This document shows, one piece after another, positions 8,180 to 17,652 of a DNA stretch of 64,000 nt. Source of the DNA: Brevibacillus_F sp035644815 (GTDB lineage Bacteria; Bacillota; Bacilli; Brevibacillales; Brevibacillaceae). The DNA is taken from NCBI GenBank assembly GCA_035644815.1, contig DASQNU010000047.1, forward strand, positions 3,654-67,653, given 5' to 3'. Each line of letters starts with the position of its first letter. The stretch's first letter is position 1. The translations under genes were made by a program, and so were the position numbers. The notes under the pieces are model-generated. The model was not told the DNA's origin. It saw only the letters and a list, made by a program, of their open reading frames with translations, and did not search any database.

Positions 8180-8731
8180 TTATGTAATTCTCCATAGACT
8201 TGCATACTTCTTTCGATATTTCTCATCCCTCTCCTTTTCTAGTAAATCAAGTGCTATACGTCTAATATCTTCATCGTTTATTGCATCGTATAAATTTCGT
8301 AAACCCTGAAGAATATCGAATCGAATCAACGTGTAATTTTTCTCCTCCAAGCAGTGCTCAAAACGATCGACGAGCTGTTTGATCACCATCTCTTTTTGTT
8401 CAGCTCCAGCTAATGCAACTCTCCATACCGATTGCAAGCTATGTCTGGCTGTGACAAACCTTGGGTCTTTCGTTACTTCCCATAACTTTGAAAAATCGTT
8501 TAACATCCTCTTTTCTGGATCACTTATCGCTAAATTAGATAGGAATTGTGCAGCCCTTGACCTTCTGTGGCTATCACGATGGGTTAGGTCTTCCACTAAT
8601 TGATTCCAAACTTCGTAAGCCCAGTCTACTTTTTTTTCAGTCACTGATAATAGATTTTTATAGGCTGCATATTGGACTTCCTTATCCTTAGACCCAAGAT
8701 TTTGAAAAAATAATTCGATCATCCTGTCCAT
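8180..8731 (-). CDS. HEAT/armadillo-like repeat protein (183 aa)
   Basis: All-helical protein with a regular series of paired helices (VQYAAYKNLLSVTEKKV, HRRSRAAQFLSNLAIS, TARHSLQSVWRVALAG, LIRFDILQGLRNLYDA, DIRRIALDLLEKERDEKYRKKYASLW) like HEAT repeats, which usually act as protein-binding scaffolds. No signal peptide or catalytic motif is seen. The start follows GGAGATGATGAA. Its 3' end abuts the decayed DinB region. Family membership rests on pattern only. Confidence 0.7.
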   Translation of the reverse strand: MDRMIELFFQNLGSKDKEVQYAAYKNLLSVTEKKVDWAYEVWNQLVEDLTHRDSHRRSRAAQFLSNLAISDPEKRMLNDFSKLWEVTKDPRFVTARHSLQSVWRVALAGAEQKEMVIKQLVDRFEHCLEEKNYTLIRFDILQGLRNLYDAINDEDIRRIALDLLEKERDEKYRKKYASLWRIT

Positions 8732-8984
8732 TTCATCATCTCCTGAAATTATTTACTGCTCTCTCATTTATAGCCGAACGGTTGGCCGTATTCGTCGGGT
8801 AAATGAAGCTTCATATGTGGAATCCTATCTATTCGATTCCAATTTATTATATTGTATATTACTTCTTATTCCCCCTTCACTTGCATTTCATGAGACGCCG
8901 GAAAATGTCAACCTGAGCTTAATGACGCGAAATAATCTATATGTTCATCTTCTGATTATGCTGTGTGAGCGGGTGAACCTGTGA
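8732..8984. other. Intergenic region without recognisable gene
   Basis: About 250 AT-rich bases between the HEAT-like gene and the chemoreceptor terminator. It presumably holds the promoter of the HEAT-like gene; I could not identify a convincing one. Confidence 0.4.
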
Positions 8985-9027
8985 GAAATATAAAAGCTTC
9001 ATCCAGGTTTGTGTCCTGCATGAAGCT
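8985..9027 (-). terminator. Terminator of the chemoreceptor gene
   Basis: Minus-strand hairpin AGCTTCATGCAGG / CCTGGATGAAGCT (one mismatch, 7-base loop) followed by TTTTATATTT. Confidence 0.8.
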
Positions 9028-9037
9028 AGAATGTACA

Positions 9038-11131
9038 TCACTTTTTATTCTTCGCTTTTTCCGTCTCAAACTGTGATACAACTTTCTTCAATTCTGAAAC
9101 CATATCCGTCAATTCGTTCGCAAATTGTGATACTTCACTGGTGGAGGCCGATTGTTCTTCCATAACAGATGCGATCTGCTGAGAGGACGCGGCTGTTTGC
9201 TCCGATACTGCGGAAATGCTATCGATTGATTCGACAACCACTTCTTTTTGCGCTTGAATTCGGTTAATCGTCTGCTGCTCGTCTTGAATATTCATAAGCA
9301 TCTTGCCGAGCGACTCGCTCATTTGCTTCATCGCATTGCTAACATGGATCACCGCATCTTTTTGCGTTTGATTGACTGCATTTGTGGATTGCACCACTTC
9401 CACCAGCTTGCTCATTTCTCCCATCAGCAGATTGATGGTCTCCTGAATTTGGTTTGTCGAGTGCTTCGCTTGCTCGGCAAGTTGTCTAACCTCGTTGGCT
9501 ACCACAGCAAAGCCTCTCCCGTGCTCACCCGCTCTCGCAGCTTCAATCGAAGCATTCAAGGACAGCAGGTTCGTCTGTTCGGCAATTTCCGAGATTGCTT
9601 TCGTCACAGAAGAGATAGACTGGGATTTATCACTTAATTCATCTACGATTTTCGTAACCTGCTCGAAGGAGCTTTCCAATTTTCGATAGGAGGTTTCCAG
9701 ATGATCCGCCTGTTCATTTCCGCCCTTTACCTGAGCACTAGCCCCTTCTAAGACTTCCTCAATGACATGGGATTGCTTGATCAGCAATTCGATTTCCTCA
9801 TTCAACACATGTACCGCCTTTGAACTGCTCTCAATCGCCACCGCCGTATTGGTTGCACCTGTCGCAATTTCATCGGCCGACCGTGCCACTTCCTCTCCGG
9901 CAGCTGCGTTTTCAACCGCTACGCTCCTCACCCCGTTTGCCGCACGATCAACTGTGGATATGTTGGCATGGACTTGCCGGATTAGCGCTCTCATATTGGT
10001 GACCAATTGATTGTAGCTGTCTTTCAAATCGCCGATCTCATCATTGCTCACATATTTTACTTCCGTTACCAAATCCCCATTTGCGGTTAAAGCCATAACC
10101 TTGCGAAACATATCGACAACCTTGAGAAGCTGTTTGGCAATAAAATACGAAACCAATGCACCGAACAGGAGCGCCAAAATCATGGCAACCAAGCTGGTTT
10201 TCATGAAAGAGCTTTGCGCCTGTGATAATTCCGCCTCATCGGTTAAGGCAACCAGCTTCCATCCTACTTGCTTCACATCCGCAACGCTTGCTTGATAATG
10301 GATTTGATCCATTTCTACCTCGATCAGCTTGGCCTCGGGAACATATACTTGCGATACCCAGCCGAATTTCTTTGCGAATTCTTCCTTATTGCTGATCGCA
10401 TCCTCGGCTCCCTTTATTTTCCCGCTGCTTTTTGGGTCAAGCGTTTTACCGTCCATCCCCTGCAGATAGGAGGTGATCACCAGGCCTTGTTTGTCCAAGA
10501 CAATCAATTTGTTATGGCCCAATTTCTCGATCGACTCACGGAAACTGCTGAGCGATTGGAGATCGATATCGTACCCAATCGCCCCAAGTAATTGGTCTTT
10601 TGCCAATACGGGAGCGATTACCGAAATCATCATTTTATTGGAGATCTCGTCTTTGTACACTTCCATCCACAGTGTTTTCTTTTTTTCAGAGATCTCCTTG
10701 TATGTTCTGGTTTCTCTGGCGTCCTTGCCAAGGTCAGCAGGTGGAGCGATGTGAAGCTTACCAGTCGCTGAAGAGATGAAATACGTGGCTACCAAGGACG
10801 GGTCTTTTTGCTGAACAGCCGTAAGATATCTTGGTGCCAGCTCTTCCAGATTGCCTCCATAATTATGTACCAATGCGATGGTATCAGCTAATTGTTCAAG
10901 CGAATATGCATATTGCCCCATCTGTTTCTCTATTTCCCGTGCAGCGCTGATCGCTTTGAACTGATTCTTTTCTTCGAATTGACGGTCGAATGAGTTACTC
11001 GCGGTTTGATTCAGCATAATGGTAGTGCCCAGCAAACAAATGAACACCGTTAGCGTGATGAAAATGATCCACCGAGCTAGAATCGAAAATCTCCGTCCTT
11101 TGCGCGTTTGTTCATAATTTGATTGTTTCAT
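9038..11131 (-). CDS. Methyl-accepting chemotaxis protein with dCache sensor
   Basis: A 697-residue transmembrane chemoreceptor. A short cytoplasmic N-terminus leads to TM1 (about 20-42), then a roughly 270-residue extracellular region with dCache-like elements (TYFISSATGKLHIAPP, YKEISEKKKTLWMEVYKDE, GAIGYDIDLQSLSSF). TM2 is near 310-330, followed by a HAMP domain and the signalling hairpin, whose tip reads EIAEQTNLLSLNASIEAARA. Cache receptors of this type often sense amino acids or organic acids; the ligand is unknown. The missing C-terminal pentapeptide fits Gram-positive receptors. It stands alone, next to a two-component system. Confidence 0.92.
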   Translation of the reverse strand: MKQSNYEQTRKGRRFSILARWIIFITLTVFICLLGTTIMLNQTASNSFDRQFEEKNQFKAISAAREIEKQMGQYAYSLEQLADTIALVHNYGGNLEELAPRYLTAVQQKDPSLVATYFISSATGKLHIAPPADLGKDARETRTYKEISEKKKTLWMEVYKDEISNKMMISVIAPVLAKDQLLGAIGYDIDLQSLSSFRESIEKLGHNKLIVLDKQGLVITSYLQGMDGKTLDPKSSGKIKGAEDAISNKEEFAKKFGWVSQVYVPEAKLIEVEMDQIHYQASVADVKQVGWKLVALTDEAELSQAQSSFMKTSLVAMILALLFGALVSYFIAKQLLKVVDMFRKVMALTANGDLVTEVKYVSNDEIGDLKDSYNQLVTNMRALIRQVHANISTVDRAANGVRSVAVENAAAGEEVARSADEIATGATNTAVAIESSSKAVHVLNEEIELLIKQSHVIEEVLEGASAQVKGGNEQADHLETSYRKLESSFEQVTKIVDELSDKSQSISSVTKAISEIAEQTNLLSLNASIEAARAGEHGRGFAVVANEVRQLAEQAKHSTNQIQETINLLMGEMSKLVEVVQSTNAVNQTQKDAVIHVSNAMKQMSESLGKMLMNIQDEQQTINRIQAQKEVVVESIDSISAVSEQTAASSQQIASVMEEQSASTSEVSQFANELTDMVSELKKVVSQFETEKAKNKK

Positions 11132-11227
11132 CCATGTTTCTCCTTCTAGTTATTCTACGTATATGTATGTTGCCATCTTACTCCTCCTAGTGAATATTTT
11201 CAATTTGAGCATATTTTTCGAGTTGTA

Positions 11228-11257
11228 TGAAAAAAAGGAGGTCTACAAACCCTCCTT
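11228..11257 (-). terminator. Terminator of the two-component system operon
   Basis: Minus-strand AAGGAGG / CCTCCTT stem with a 9-base loop followed by seven T residues, just after the response regulator stop. Confidence 0.85.
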
Positions 11258-11260
11258 CCG

Positions 11261-12874
11261 TTACAACTGCTTCTTAAAATCCATCGGCGAAAATCCTGTA
11301 TATTTTTTAAAGCTCACACTAAAATACTGTGGATTGCTGTAACCGACCTTTTCGGCGACCTCATACGCCTTCATGTTATGATGCCGCAAATATTCCATCG
11401 CCTTTTTCATTCTCGTTTCCAGCAAGTAATCCGAAAAATTGACTCCCTTTTCCTGCTTGAAAATAATGCTGAGATATGTCGGACTGATGTGTACCTGAGC
11501 GGCGACTTCCTGCAAGGAAAGCTCCTCATTCGCATAATTTTCCTCCATGTAACGCATCGCTTTCTCCACCAGGTCATTTTTCTGGTTCTCCCGCTGATCA
11601 TTGACATGTCCTGCGATCTCCACAACCAGCTTTTTCACTCGTTCAAAAATCTCGAGCACGGTCTGAAGCTCTTGAACCTCGGTATAGTAAGAAGTCAGCT
11701 CATGACGATGCTGTTCCTCCCAGCCTTTCGCGCATTCAGCCGCTTCACGAAATAATAGCACCACGATCCGGATGGCGATCAACCGCACTTCGTGAAGCGT
11801 ACAAACATTTTCCCGCAACAGCGCTGCCGCAAACTGTTCGATGAGGTTCATCGCTTCCTGTTTCAGGCCCAAACGAATTTTGAGTACCAGCTCTTTTTCC
11901 AGACCGGCGACATGAATCTCCGAAGGTTTTGCTGGTGCAAGTCCCGTGTCCTTGATCGAAAAGACTTGGTCCTTTCCAATCATGTGCCGAAACTCAATGG
12001 CAGAGCAGGCATCCTGATAGGAAGCGGCAATGCCAGACCAGCCTTCATATACATTGCCCATCGCGATGGTGACCGTCGACTGCAAAAATGATTTGCTGTT
12101 GATGCGGATTCGTTCAGCCAGCTCGGCCATCACCGCTTCGGCTGTTTTCTGATCGACGGGACTGGAGCAGATCACGACCAGCTGGTCACCCTGCCCGTCA
12201 AAGACAGCGCCGCTTTGCTCCGACAGGATGATTTCTTCACATATATTATAGATGCAAAATTTCAATATCTCTTTTTCCAACACCAGCTCCCTGTCCGTTG
12301 AGGAATGGTGAAAGTAGTCATCGGCCTTTACCAACAGAACGGAAAAATACGGTCCTTGCAGGTCAACCCCTAAATACTCTGCTTCTGAGGGGACATTTTG
12401 CTCATCCATGCGCGAATGGAGCAAATGCTGTAAAAAACGCTGTCGCAAAAACGGAATGCCTTCTTTTAGTTTCTCCTTGATCTTTTGGTGATGTTCCCAT
12501 TCTTTTGCTGCCTGATTCACCTTTTCGAGCAACACGGCACTGTCTACGGGCTTTAGCAAATAATCAAAGGCTCTAAGCTTGATCGCTTCATGCGCATATC
12601 CGAAATCCTCATGCCCCGTCAGCAAAATGATCTTCGTGTCCGGAAGCTTTTCACGGACGGCATTCGCCATCTCCAGTCCATCCATAAAGGGCATCTTGAT
12701 GTCCGTAATGACGATATGCGGTTGAGTCTCCTCCACCAGCTGCAGGCCCTGTTCCCCATCGCTTGCTTCTCCGACAATCTCATAGCCATTTTCCGACCAT
12801 GGAATCGTATGCCGGATTCCTTTGCGGATAATACGGTCATCATCAACGATTACGATCTTTCGCACGGATCTCAT
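11261..12874 (-). CDS. YesN-type response regulator with AraC DNA-binding domain
   Basis: A 537-residue regulator. Residues 5-120 are a receiver domain (VDDD acidic pocket, ITDIKMPFMDG phospho-acceptor aspartate, LLTGHEDFGYA, LLKPV with the conserved lysine). The middle about 300 residues form a linker of the kind seen in YesN-type regulators. Residues about 435-537 are an AraC/XylS double helix-turn-helix (VAAQVHISPTYLSIIFKQEKG and AEKVGYSNPQYFSVSFKKYTG). It overlaps the kinase gene by 4 bases, so the two are co-translated. Such systems commonly control carbohydrate uptake or hydrolase genes. The targets are not evident here. Confidence 0.92.
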   Translation of the reverse strand: MRSVRKIVIVDDDRIIRKGIRHTIPWSENGYEIVGEASDGEQGLQLVEETQPHIVITDIKMPFMDGLEMANAVREKLPDTKIILLTGHEDFGYAHEAIKLRAFDYLLKPVDSAVLLEKVNQAAKEWEHHQKIKEKLKEGIPFLRQRFLQHLLHSRMDEQNVPSEAEYLGVDLQGPYFSVLLVKADDYFHHSSTDRELVLEKEILKFCIYNICEEIILSEQSGAVFDGQGDQLVVICSSPVDQKTAEAVMAELAERIRINSKSFLQSTVTIAMGNVYEGWSGIAASYQDACSAIEFRHMIGKDQVFSIKDTGLAPAKPSEIHVAGLEKELVLKIRLGLKQEAMNLIEQFAAALLRENVCTLHEVRLIAIRIVVLLFREAAECAKGWEEQHRHELTSYYTEVQELQTVLEIFERVKKLVVEIAGHVNDQRENQKNDLVEKAMRYMEENYANEELSLQEVAAQVHISPTYLSIIFKQEKGVNFSDYLLETRMKKAMEYLRHHNMKAYEVAEKVGYSNPQYFSVSFKKYTGFSPMDFKKQL

Positions 12875-14673
12875 CTCCCTTTTTCTTGCGGGATTGTTAC
12901 TTTAGCAACCGTCCCGACACCTGGCTGGCTAGCAATCGACAAGCCATAGGCAGGGCCATAATGAATCTGGAGGCGTTCGTGAACACTTTTCAAGCCAAAG
13001 CCAATGGCTTCGCCCCCATAGTGCTTTTGCTGGATACTCTCGTTGATCTTTGCCAGCTTTTCCGGATGGATGCCACTGCCATTGTCATGAATCTCAAAAA
13101 TCAGGTTATGGTCTTGTGGGTATCCTTTCACCTGGATCAGCCCAGCCCCGCGACTCTGCTTCACACCATGATAGATCGCATTTTCAATCAATGGCTGTAA
13201 TGTCAGCTTGATAATCGTATTTGGCAAAATATGCGGTTCCACATCGATCGTGTAGGAGAAATCATCGCCGTAGCGCATTTCCTGAATGAACAAATAATTG
13301 CTGATATGCTCAATCTCTTCTTGAACCGTAATAATTTCCTGACCTCTGCTGATGCTGATCCGGAAGAAATTGGAGAGAGCCGTCACCATGGCGCTGGCAT
13401 CCTTGTTCATGCCCATATCGCACAAGCCTTTGATCGCATACAGCGTATTGTACAAAAAATGCGGATTGATCTGGGCCTGCATGACCGCCAGCTCCAGCTG
13501 CCGCTTCATCTCCTGCTCCATTTGGACCTGCTCGAGCAACGCATTCACCTGCTGCATCAAATCGGTAATTCCGTTATATAAAATGCTGATTTCGCTCGGG
13601 GCATGAATGCTCAACTTCAAGTCAAAGCCGTCATTGGTCACCGTTTTTAGATTGTTGACCAAAAAGGTGATCGGCTTTGTCAAATACTGGGCCAGCATAT
13701 TGGCCAAAAAGAGGGCAAATACAATCAATACGACGATGACCGCGAGCGTGACGAACTTGATATAATTCACGCGCTGCAAAATATCTTCTTCTGGGAAAAT
13801 CGCCGCTACCTTCCACTGGTTGACCGACAAGGTATCATAGATCGCGATCATTTTTTTGCCATTCGGTTTTTGAAATTGAAAGCTGCCGTTCTTCTGTTGC
13901 AGCTGCTGGAGATGATTGACGACCACATCATTCAGCTGATATTCCTCTTTTACCTGCTTAAAGGATACGTAGCCCTCCCGATTAACCAGAATCAAATAGC
14001 CATTTTGGCCGATGAGTGCATTGTTCAATACATTCTCCAGAAAGTCGCGGCGCAGATTGAACATGATCACGCCATTTGTCTGTGCATTCGAGTTTCCAAT
14101 CATTTTCAGCACGCTGATCACATCATTGTTTTCTTGCTGATTGCTGAAGACCTCTTCATGATGCAAGGTTCTCCAGTAATAGTCCTGCCGATTTCCATGA
14201 AAGCGCTTACGGTATTCCTCGTAGGAAAAATCGATGCTAGTGGTAAGTGATTCGCTTTTGGTCAGGACGAAATGACCATGATGCAGGTGAACCAAGATGG
14301 AATCAATCAGAGGATTATAAAAGGAATAAATGCGATTGATATGATTGTCCATCCGAATATAATCATCGGGGGCAATCTCTTCCGGCTTTTTCGTCATCAC
14401 CGACAGCGTATCCGGATGATTGACAAGAGCAACAAGCTGTTCAAACACATCAGAAAGCCGATTATCCAGATAGCTTCTCGTCTGGGTGACCGTATCCTTC
14501 ATGCTGCTGTAAGCATTTTCTTCGATCTGTTCCGAAGCCAGCAGGTAGGAAGCTGTCCCTGTAATCAGGATAAAGAGAATGATAATCGGCAAATAAAGAA
14601 AAAGGATCGAAGACTTGAAAGAGAATGGGAGCAGCTTGTTGAGAACAATCCGATAAGGAGTAACAGGCTTTAT
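12871..14673 (-). CDS. YesM-type sensor histidine kinase, probable ATA start
   Basis: Partner of the YesN-type regulator. It has two membrane helices flanking a roughly 250-residue extracellular Cache-like region, then HAMP, a His_kinase box (QAQINPHFLYNTLYAIKGL, phospho-acceptor His) and an HATPase domain (PLIENAIYHG, HDNGSGI, GFGLKSVHERL). The first ordinary start is TTG at 14592, inside TM1 and without a ribosome binding site. In frame 27 codons upstream, ATA at 14673 follows GGGAGGGG with a 6-base gap and gives IKPVTPYRIVLNKLLPFSF before TM1, as relatives have after ATG. No ATG, GTG or TTG lies between the upstream TAA and 14592. I therefore extend to ATA (600 aa). Confidence 0.85.
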   Translation of the reverse strand: MKPVTPYRIVLNKLLPFSFKSSILFLYLPIIILFILITGTASYLLASEQIEENAYSSMKDTVTQTRSYLDNRLSDVFEQLVALVNHPDTLSVMTKKPEEIAPDDYIRMDNHINRIYSFYNPLIDSILVHLHHGHFVLTKSESLTTSIDFSYEEYRKRFHGNRQDYYWRTLHHEEVFSNQQENNDVISVLKMIGNSNAQTNGVIMFNLRRDFLENVLNNALIGQNGYLILVNREGYVSFKQVKEEYQLNDVVVNHLQQLQQKNGSFQFQKPNGKKMIAIYDTLSVNQWKVAAIFPEEDILQRVNYIKFVTLAVIVVLIVFALFLANMLAQYLTKPITFLVNNLKTVTNDGFDLKLSIHAPSEISILYNGITDLMQQVNALLEQVQMEQEMKRQLELAVMQAQINPHFLYNTLYAIKGLCDMGMNKDASAMVTALSNFFRISISRGQEIITVQEEIEHISNYLFIQEMRYGDDFSYTIDVEPHILPNTIIKLTLQPLIENAIYHGVKQSRGAGLIQVKGYPQDHNLIFEIHDNGSGIHPEKLAKINESIQQKHYGGEAIGFGLKSVHERLQIHYGPAYGLSIASQPGVGTVAKVTIPQEKGR

Positions 14674-14844
14674 GGCGGTCCCCTCCCTTTTTCGCGCGAT
14701 TCTGTCTTTTTAGCATACAGAAAGTAAAAGATTTCCGCTATTGGCTGGGGTTATTGTAGCAAACATTTTAGCGGATTGAATGGGCAATAAGTTGCAGAAT
14801 TTTATCGAAAATGTTTAATATTTTACTACCTTTTCCGAACACTG

Positions 14845-14876
14845 AAAAAGAAAAGGAGACGAACGAATTCGTCTCC
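14845..14876 (-). terminator. Terminator downstream of the Ig-like protein gene
   Basis: Minus-strand GGAGACGAA / TTCGTCTCC perfect 9-bp stem with a TTCG tetraloop, followed by TTTTCTTTTT. Confidence 0.88.
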
Positions 14877-14904
14877 TCACTCTTTATTGGCTAGCTGACA
14901 TCGT

Positions 14905-15753
14905 TTATTCGACCGTCAGCGAGATCTTTACTTCCTTGCCTTTGTAGGTGGCCGTTATGGTCGCCGTGCCTTTTTTCTTCGCTTTGATTTTTCCTTTGCT
15001 TACGGTTGCGATGTCCGAATTGGAAGTCTTCCATGTAGCTTTGGAAGCCGACAGCGATTTCCCGTTGTATTTTAAGGTAATCGTTTTTGTCTTGCCTTTA
15101 TCCACGGTTATCTTGGTCGTGCTGGCAGTCAGCGTGCTCTCGGTTACAGTAACCGAGATTTTTACTTCCTTGCCATTATACTTTGCCGTAATGGTTGCCG
15201 TGCCTTTTGCTTTGGCTGTAATTTCGCCGTTCTTAACAGTGGCAACGGAGGAGTTGCTTGTCGTCCAAGTCGCTTTGGATGCGGTAAGTTTTTTGCCATT
15301 TAAAGTAAGGCTTACTTTTTGCTCCTCACCTTCTTTAAGGCTGACGCTGCTCTTACTCGCTTTCAACGTGCTGGCGCTTACCGTAACCTTGATTTCTACT
15401 TCCTTGCTCTTGTATTCCGCCGTAATCGTAGCTGTTCCTGCGGCCTTCGCCGTGATTTTTCCTTTGCTCACAGTCGCAACGGAAGAATTGGATGTTTTCC
15501 AAGTTGCTTTGGATGCGGTCAGCTTTTTTCCATCATAAGTAAGCTTGATGGTTTTGGTGTCTGCTTCTTTCAATGTCACCTTGGTCGTGCTTGCTTTCAG
15601 CTTTTTACTGGCAGCAGCGGATACTACCGTCTCAGCCTGCATGGTTGATGCCTGGGTGGCAGCAGCAGCCGGTTGTACAGCTGTCCCTAAGGTCAGCACT
15701 GTGACGAGGGAACAAATAACAGCAGTGACGAACCTCTTCGTTTTTCGTATCAT
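14905..15753 (-). CDS. Secreted protein with three tandem bacterial Ig-like (BIG_2) domains
   Basis: A 282-residue protein with a Sec signal peptide (basic start, hydrophobic core, cleavage near AAAA). After a short Ala/Thr-rich linker come three repeats of about 74 residues, each with KLTASKATWKTSNSSVATV, GKITAKAAGTATITA-like and EVKISVTV segments, the classic BIG_2 pattern. It lacks LPXTG, SLH or catalytic domains, so it is probably released or wall-associated through unknown contacts. Repeats are close to one another, including at DNA level, suggesting recent duplication. Strong AGGAGG start. It is monocistronic, ended by its own terminator. Confidence 0.88.
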   Translation of the reverse strand: MIRKTKRFVTAVICSLVTVLTLGTAVQPAAAATQASTMQAETVVSAAASKKLKASTTKVTLKEADTKTIKLTYDGKKLTASKATWKTSNSSVATVSKGKITAKAAGTATITAEYKSKEVEIKVTVSASTLKASKSSVSLKEGEEQKVSLTLNGKKLTASKATWTTSNSSVATVKNGEITAKAKGTATITAKYNGKEVKISVTVTESTLTASTTKITVDKGKTKTITLKYNGKSLSASKATWKTSNSDIATVSKGKIKAKKKGTATITATYKGKEVKISLTVE

Positions 15754-15831
15754 AGATACCTCCTGAATTGTTTATCCAATTAATAAGACGGATCACTCAG
15801 GAAAAAGTTACTACTTGACGCAGACTTTTGC

Positions 15832-17493
15832 TTACGAAGCAGGTACAACCGCATCATGAAGATGTTTTTCCAATTCGGCTGAATATGCGTATTCTTGCTC
15901 CTGTGACCAGCCAAAGCGCTTGGACATGAATGCCAGCACGGGCTTTTTCCACTTATGGACTTCCTGAATGCGAAAGAGCAGCATCGATGTTCGTCTGACA
16001 AAGAAATCAACCGGTGTGACCACCATCTCCTCTTCGATGCCATAGACCAGGGAGGCGAAAAGATCCACGGGCAATGGAATCATTTCATTCTTCTGAGCAT
16101 GCTGTTGGACGATGTGAAACAAACGGTCAACATTGGAGCCATACATGCGCGCCAGCTTTTCCGCTTGCCCCTTCGACAGACCAAGATCCATGCCTTCTTT
16201 TGTCTTTTCGGCAATAAACGCTGGGAAGTGCGTACTTCCTCCGACATCACCACCCGATATCGGCAAATGCTTGGTGATACAAGGACGGTAAATTTTCTGC
16301 CCCTGAGACTGCAGATGCTTCACAAGCAAATCGACGACCATCTCTGCCATTTTACGATAACCCGTAAGCTTACCGCCCGCTATCGTGATCAAACCCGATG
16401 CGGATTCCCAGATTTCATCCTTGCGCGAAATCTCGGAGGCGGACTTTCCTTCCTCATAGATAAGCGGACGCACACCTGCCCAACTCGACTCGATATCCTT
16501 TTCCGTAATCTTCACTTCAGGGAACATATAATGAATGGCATTAATCACGTATTGACGGTCCTCTTCCGTCATGCGCGGATGGGCGATCTCTTCCTTGTAA
16601 AAGGTATCTGTGGTGCCTACATAGGTTTTCCCGTCGCGCGGAATGGCAAAGACCATTCTACCGTCCGGGGTGTCAAAATAAACGGCTTGTGTGAGTGGAA
16701 AACGTGATTGATCGATAATTACATGTATTCCTTTTGATAGCTGGAGCCTTTTTCCTTTCAATGAGCCGTCTTTCTCGCGCAGCGAATCCACCCATGGCCC
16801 CGTAGCATTGACGATTTTTGTGCCATACAGCGCATACGCTTCTCCATCAACCTGATCGATCGCTTTTACGCCTACAATGCGTCCGTTCTCATAGAGCAGC
16901 TCCTCCACCTTCGCATAGTTGACCAGATCGGCGCCGTGATGACAAGCTGCTTTGGCGACTTCAATCGTCAGGCGAGCATCGTCCGTGCGATATTCCACAT
17001 AGTTGCCGCCCCCCAGCAGTCCCTCTTTTTTAATCAGCGGCACTTTGCGCAGCGTTTCCTGCACATCCAGCATCTTGCGTCGTTCTGATCCTTTAACACC
17101 CGCCAGGAAATCATAAAGCATGAGCCCGAGAGACGTGCTGAATCTCCCGAATGTTCCCCCTTTGTGAAAAGGAAGCACCATCCATTCCGGTGTGGTCACA
17201 TGAGGGCCGTTTTCATACACAATCGCCCGTTCCTTGCCGACCTCTGCGACCATCTGCACCTCGAGCTGCTTCAAGTAACGCAACCCGCCATGTACGAGCT
17301 TAGTCGAGCGGCTTGAGGTACCTGCTGCAAAATCCTGCATTTCCACCAGCGCCACCTTCATTCCTCTGGTGACCGCATCTAAGGCAATTCCTACCCCGGT
17401 GATTCCTCCCCCGATGATGATGACATCGTATTTTTGGTTGCTCATCGCACGTAGCATCTCTTTTCTTTGCAATCCAGACATCTGCTTGAACAT
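15832..17493 (-). CDS. glpD: Aerobic glycerol-3-phosphate dehydrogenase
   Basis: FAD-dependent membrane-associated enzyme oxidising sn-glycerol 3-phosphate to dihydroxyacetone phosphate and passing electrons to the quinone pool. N-terminal YDVIIIGGGITGVGIALDA is the FAD-binding motif; SSRSTKLVHGGLRYL and the C-terminal GlpD helical domain follow. Start set at MFKQMSGLQ behind GGAG (553 aa, matching the usual ~555); a longer frame upstream lacks support and runs into the leader hairpin. It follows glpK after a leader with a terminator, so GlpP antitermination is expected. Confidence 0.95.
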   Translation of the reverse strand: MFKQMSGLQRKEMLRAMSNQKYDVIIIGGGITGVGIALDAVTRGMKVALVEMQDFAAGTSSRSTKLVHGGLRYLKQLEVQMVAEVGKERAIVYENGPHVTTPEWMVLPFHKGGTFGRFSTSLGLMLYDFLAGVKGSERRKMLDVQETLRKVPLIKKEGLLGGGNYVEYRTDDARLTIEVAKAACHHGADLVNYAKVEELLYENGRIVGVKAIDQVDGEAYALYGTKIVNATGPWVDSLREKDGSLKGKRLQLSKGIHVIIDQSRFPLTQAVYFDTPDGRMVFAIPRDGKTYVGTTDTFYKEEIAHPRMTEEDRQYVINAIHYMFPEVKITEKDIESSWAGVRPLIYEEGKSASEISRKDEIWESASGLITIAGGKLTGYRKMAEMVVDLLVKHLQSQGQKIYRPCITKHLPISGGDVGGSTHFPAFIAEKTKEGMDLGLSKGQAEKLARMYGSNVDRLFHIVQQHAQKNEMIPLPVDLFASLVYGIEEEMVVTPVDFFVRRTSMLLFRIQEVHKWKKPVLAFMSKRFGWSQEQEYAYSAELEKHLHDAVVPAS

Positions 17494-17530
17494 GGCAATC
17501 TCTCCATTCCCACTGGTTCCATCTGTATGA

Positions 17531-17598
17531 AAACGAAAAAGAGAGACCACTAACAAACACTATGGCTGTCGCCATAATGAATGCAATCGTGGTCTCTC
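17531..17598 (-). promoter_or_regulatory. glpD leader terminator / GlpP antitermination site
   Basis: Perfect 10-bp stem GAGAGACCAC / GTGGTCTCTC enclosing a second hairpin (TATGGC TGTC GCCATA) and followed on the minus strand by TTTTTCGTTT, in the glpK-glpD gap. In B. subtilis the glpD leader carries a terminator relieved by GlpP with glycerol 3-phosphate. The same GGTCTC-C-TTTTTC edge recurs in the glpF leader here, consistent with one regulator for both. Confidence 0.75.
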
Positions 17599-17652
17599 CG
17601 TTTTCTCCAGACACGTTTATTCACTTATCATTATTTTAGCATACGCTTTCAT

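Noticed and set aside
14948..15538. Hydrophobic plus-strand frame of 196 codons
   Set aside because: Mirror of the repetitive Ig-like gene; its repeats simply reflect the Ala/Thr/Lys codons on the other strand.
15955..16707. Plus-strand frame of 250 codons inside glpD
   Set aside because: Pure antisense of a well-conserved gene; Cys/His/Arg-rich product without motifs.
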